From: Pilimelia columellifera
Lineage (GTDB): Bacteria > Actinomycetota > Actinomycetes > Mycobacteriales > Micromonosporaceae
Direction: 5' to 3'
Assembly: GCF_039532605.1 (NCBI RefSeq)
Contig: NZ_BAAARY010000007.1
Span: 62,001-126,000, forward strand
Length of the DNA: 64,000 nucleotides
In this document: positions 61,057-64,000 of the stretch, in pieces
How the letters are laid out: every line of letters begins with the position of its first letter
Position numbering within the stretch: the first letter of the stretch is position 1
Program-made: the position numbers and the translations under genes
Notes under the pieces: generated by a model
The model's database searches: none
Told to the model about the DNA's origin: nothing
Seen by the model: only the letters and a program-made list of their open reading frames with translations

Positions 61057-62349
61057 TCAGCTTCCCTCGACCCGCAACACGCTCGCGACCGACCGGACGA
61101 TGTCCAGCTCGCGCAGCTGCGCGACGGTCGCCGCCAAGGCCGCGTCCGGGGCGAGGTGGGTGACGATCACCAGGGCCGCGTCGGCCCCCCGGCCGGACTG
61201 GCGCACCGTTCCGATGGAGACGTCATGGGCGGCGAACACATTCGCCACCGTCGCCAGCACGCCCGGCCTGTCGGCCACGTCCAACCTGATGTGGTACCGG
61301 GTCGACGCCTGGCCCATCGGCCGCACCCGCAGGTCAGCGTAGGCCGACTCGCCCGCCGCCCGCACCCCGGACAGCCGGTGCCGGCCCACCGCGACCAGAT
61401 CACCGAGGACCGCGCTGGCCGTCGGCGCCCCGCCGGCCCCCCGGCCGTAGAACATCAGCTCACCGGCGGCGCGGGCCTCCACGAAGACGGCGTTGAACGC
61501 GTCGCCGACAGCGGCCAACGGGTGCGAGCGCGGGATCATCGCCGGATGAACCCGCACCGACACCGCGTCCCCAGAGCGTTCGGCCAGGCACAGCAGCTTG
61601 ATGACGCAGCCCTGCTCGGCGGCGCTGGCGACGTCGGCGGCGGACACGTCGGTGATGCCCTCGCGGTACACGTCGGCGGCCGTCACCCGGGTGTGGAACG
61701 CCAACGACGCCAGGATCGCCGCCTTCGCCGCGGCGTCGAAGCCCTCGATGTCGGCGGTCGGGTCCGCCTCGGCGTAGCCCAGCTCGGTGGCCCGCTCCAA
61801 CGCCTCGGCGAAGCCGGCGCCGGTCTCGTCCATGGCGGACAGGATGTAGTTGGTGGTGCCGTTGACGATGCCGGTCACCCGGGTGATCGTGTCGCCGTGC
61901 AGCGACTCCCGCAGCGGGCGCAGCAGCGGGATCGCCCCGGCCACCGCCGCTTCGTAGTACAGGTCCGCCCCGCCCTCGGCCGCCGCGGCGTGCAGGGCCG
62001 CGCCGTCCTCGGCCAGTAACGCCTTGTTCGCGGTGACGACGCTCTTGCCGGCCCGCAGCGCCTCGATCAGCCAGCCGCGCGCCGGCTCGATCCCGCCGAC
62101 GACCTCGACGACCACGTCCACATCGTCGCGTTTGACCAGGGACAACGCGTCCGTGGTGAACAGCGCCGGGTCGACCGGCAGGCCGCCGCGGTCCCGCCCG
62201 GGACGCCGGACCGCGATACCGGCCAGCTCGACCCGGGCGCCGATCCGGGCGGTGAGGTCCGCGGACTGCTCGTGCAGCAACCGGACCATCTCCGCGCCGA
62301 CCGTGCCGCAACCCAGCAGCGCCACCCGCAGCGTCCGGTCCGGCGCCAT
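61057..62349 (-). CDS. hom: homoserine dehydrogenase
   Basis: About 430 residues. NAD(P)-binding ALLGCGTVGAEMVRLL, catalytic region NGTTNYILSAM and EADPTADIEGFDAAAK, and a C-terminal ACT domain (RPGVLATVANVFAAHDVSIG) for threonine feedback. The ATG overlaps the lysA stop (TGATG). Confidence 0.95.
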   Translation of the reverse strand: MAPDRTLRVALLGCGTVGAEMVRLLHEQSADLTARIGARVELAGIAVRRPGRDRGGLPVDPALFTTDALSLVKRDDVDVVVEVVGGIEPARGWLIEALRAGKSVVTANKALLAEDGAALHAAAAEGGADLYYEAAVAGAIPLLRPLRESLHGDTITRVTGIVNGTTNYILSAMDETGAGFAEALERATELGYAEADPTADIEGFDAAAKAAILASLAFHTRVTAADVYREGITDVSAADVASAAEQGCVIKLLCLAERSGDAVSVRVHPAMIPRSHPLAAVGDAFNAVFVEARAAGELMFYGRGAGGAPTASAVLGDLVAVGRHRLSGVRAAGESAYADLRVRPMGQASTRYHIRLDVADRPGVLATVANVFAAHDVSIGTVRQSGRGADAALVIVTHLAPDAALAATVAQLRELDIVRSVASVLRVEGS

Positions 62350-63740
62350 CACCCGACGTCCAATCGCAGCAGGTCATCCTCGGTCTCCCGACGGACGACC
62401 ACCCTGGCGTCGCCGTCGTCGACGGCCACCACCGCGGGCCGCGGGGCGTGGTTGTAGTTGTTGGCCATGCTGTAGCAGTACGCGCCGGTGCCCGGCACGG
62501 CCACCAGGTCACCCGGCGCCACGTCGCCGGGCAGGAACTCGTCCCGGACGACGATGTCCCCGGACTCGCAGTGCTTGCCGACGACCCGGGTCAACGCCGG
62601 CGGGGCCGTCGAGGCGCGCGAGGCGAGGCAGGCCGAGTACTCCGCCCCGTACAGGGCGGTGCGTAGGTTGTCGCTCATCCCACCGTCGACCGACACGTAG
62701 CTGCGGATGCCGTCGACGTCCTTGACAGTGCCCACCTCGTACAGGGTGAACATCGCCGGGCCGACGATCGCCCGACCCGGCTCCACCGACAGCCTGGGCA
62801 CGGCCAGACCCAACGCCGCGCACTCGCCGACAACGATCGCCCGGATCCGGTCGGCCAACTCCTTGGCCGGCGCCGGGTCGTCCTGGCTGGTGTAGGCGAT
62901 GCCGTAGCCGCCGCCCAGGTCCAGCTCGGGCAACTGCGCCCCACGCTCGTCGCGGATCTGGGCCTGCAACGCCAACACCCGTCGGGCCGACACCTCGAAA
63001 CCGGACGCGTCGAAGATCTGCGACCCGATGTGCGAATGCAGACCGTCGAGGCGTAGCACCCCGTCGTCAAGGATTCGGCGGGCCGCCGCGAGCGCCGCGC
63101 CGCCGGCCAACGAGAACCCGAACTTCTGGTCCTCGTGGGCGGTCGCGATGAACTCGTGCGTGTGCGCCTCGACGCCGACGGTCACCCGGATCAACACCCC
63201 GGGGCGGACGCCGCGCTCGCGTGCCAACGCCGTCAACCGGTCGATCTCGGCGAACGAGTCGACGATGATCCGGCCGACCCCGGCATCGAGCGCCCTGGCC
63301 AGCTCGGCGACGGTCTTGTTGTTGCCGTGCAGGCCGATCCGCTCCGGCGGGAAACCCGCGGCCAATGCCACGGCCAGCTCGCCGCCGGAACACACGTCGA
63401 GGTTGAGCCCGGCGGCGGCGATCTCGCGGGCCACCGCCCTGCACAGGAACGCCTTGCCGGCGTAATACACGTCGCCGCCGGTGAACGCGTCGCCGAACTC
63501 CTGGCAGCGGGCCCGCAGATCAGCCAGGTCGAGGACGAACAGCGGGGTGCCGAACCGCTCTGCCAGCTCCCGGACATCGCAGCCGCCGACGGTCAGCGCC
63601 CCGTCGGGGCGACGGCTGACCGTCCGCGACCACAGCTCCGGCAGCAGCGCGTTGACGTCCGCCGGCGGCCGCAGCCACCCCGGTCCGCGGTGGCCGATGT
63701 CCTGGTGGAGCGCGCCAGCCTCGTGCGAACGACCGCTCAC
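62349..63740 (-). CDS. lysA: diaminopimelate decarboxylase
   Basis: 463 residues; last step of lysine synthesis. PLP lysine in VYYAGKAFLC, phosphate-binding LDLGGGYGIAY, and the partner-subunit Cys in KHCESGDIVV are conserved. GTG start two bases after the argS stop; coupled to hom. Confidence 0.95.
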   Translation of the reverse strand: MSGRSHEAGALHQDIGHRGPGWLRPPADVNALLPELWSRTVSRRPDGALTVGGCDVRELAERFGTPLFVLDLADLRARCQEFGDAFTGGDVYYAGKAFLCRAVAREIAAAGLNLDVCSGGELAVALAAGFPPERIGLHGNNKTVAELARALDAGVGRIIVDSFAEIDRLTALARERGVRPGVLIRVTVGVEAHTHEFIATAHEDQKFGFSLAGGAALAAARRILDDGVLRLDGLHSHIGSQIFDASGFEVSARRVLALQAQIRDERGAQLPELDLGGGYGIAYTSQDDPAPAKELADRIRAIVVGECAALGLAVPRLSVEPGRAIVGPAMFTLYEVGTVKDVDGIRSYVSVDGGMSDNLRTALYGAEYSACLASRASTAPPALTRVVGKHCESGDIVVRDEFLPGDVAPGDLVAVPGTGAYCYSMANNYNHAPRPAVVAVDDGDARVVVRRETEDDLLRLDVG

Positions 63741-63741
63741 G

Positions 63742-64000
63742 TCACATCCGCTCCGGCGCCGAGACGCCCAGCAGCCTCAGACCGTTGACGATGACGGTGC
63801 GGGTGGCGTCGTTGAGCCAGAGCCGGGCCGCTTTGGTCTCCGACCATGGATCGTCCACGGTCGGCAGAATACGGCATTTGTCGTAGAACCGGTGGTAGGC
63901 GCCGGACAGCTCCTCCAGGTACCTGGCCACCCGGTGCGGCTCGCGCAACTCGGCCGCCGTCGCCACGATCGCCGGATACTCGCCGAGCGCCTTGAGTAGC
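63742..64000 (-). CDS. argS: arginyl-tRNA synthetase, C-terminal part (cut by window edge)
   Basis: The last about 85 residues of a class I arginyl-tRNA synthetase, the anticodon-binding DALR domain: FYDKCRILP, SETKAARLWLNDATRTVIVNGLRLLGVSAPERM. The ArgRS C-terminus normally ends in this RM. The catalytic core lies beyond position 64000. Upstream of lysA as in other actinobacteria. Confidence 0.93.
   Translation of the reverse strand, partial: LLKALGEYPAIVATAAELREPHRVARYLEELSGAYHRFYDKCRILPTVDDPWSETKAARLWLNDATRTVIVNGLRLLGVSAPERM

Overview
The window is high-GC actinobacterial chromosome, most likely from the Micromonosporaceae (Micromonospora/Salinispora-like). This is inferred from GC-rich codon use with many GTG and TTG starts, a giant NAD-glutamate dehydrogenase, NucS, a long Arg/Asp-rich Rho, long AtpH, a DUF2550 gene beside atpC, and the order argS-lysA-hom-thrC-thrB-rho-rpmE-prfA-prmC-tsaC-ptp-glyA-atp. 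Both edges cut genes: an ABC ATPase at the left and argS at the right. I found no rRNA, tRNA, CRISPR array, insertion sequence, prophage or phage attachment site.

Region 1 (1-14.2 kb) holds enoyl-CoA hydratase, a DUF6232 membrane protein, an ABC ATPase behind the giant gdh, a lipoprotein-type penicillin-binding protein, a GAF/PAS histidine kinase, a ureohydrolase and a thioredoxin/TPR protein. Region 2 (14.2-21.8 kb) is a coenzyme-B12-linked acyl-CoA block: an IcmA-type mutase large subunit carrying the isobutyryl-CoA mutase specificity residues, the G-protein chaperone MeaB, a thiolase and methylmalonyl-CoA epimerase. The icmA promoter and the thiolase/epimerase divergent promoter share a 16-bp palindrome, which suggests one regulator. 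A GT87 glycosyltransferase and a secreted degenerate phosphoesterase-fold protein lie among them.

Region 3 (22-29.8 kb) has two paralogous DivIVA-like proteins built on 11-residue (hendecad) coiled-coil repeats, the second translationally coupled to an AI-2E-family permease, then a membrane hybrid histidine kinase with two receiver domains and an alpha/beta hydrolase. Region 4 (29.8-39.4 kb) has two 3-hydroxyacyl-CoA dehydrogenases, a small CxxC protein, a secreted LamG protein, NucS, a pentapeptide-repeat protein divergent from an ABC-2 exporter, MurA with Asp in place of the fosfomycin-target Cys, and a PduO-type cobalamin adenosyltransferase that supplies the cofactor used in region 2.

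Region 5 (39.4-50 kb) is the F1Fo ATP synthase locus on the minus strand. atpC is split from atpD by a strong hairpin and an LCP-family cell-wall gene. Region 6 (48.3-64 kb) is a tightly overlapping translation and amino-acid block (glyA, ptp, tsaC, prmC, prfA, rpmE, rho, thrB, thrC, hom, lysA, argS). A bacterial nitric oxide synthase lies between rpmE and rho, and an MFS transporter between thrB and thrC.
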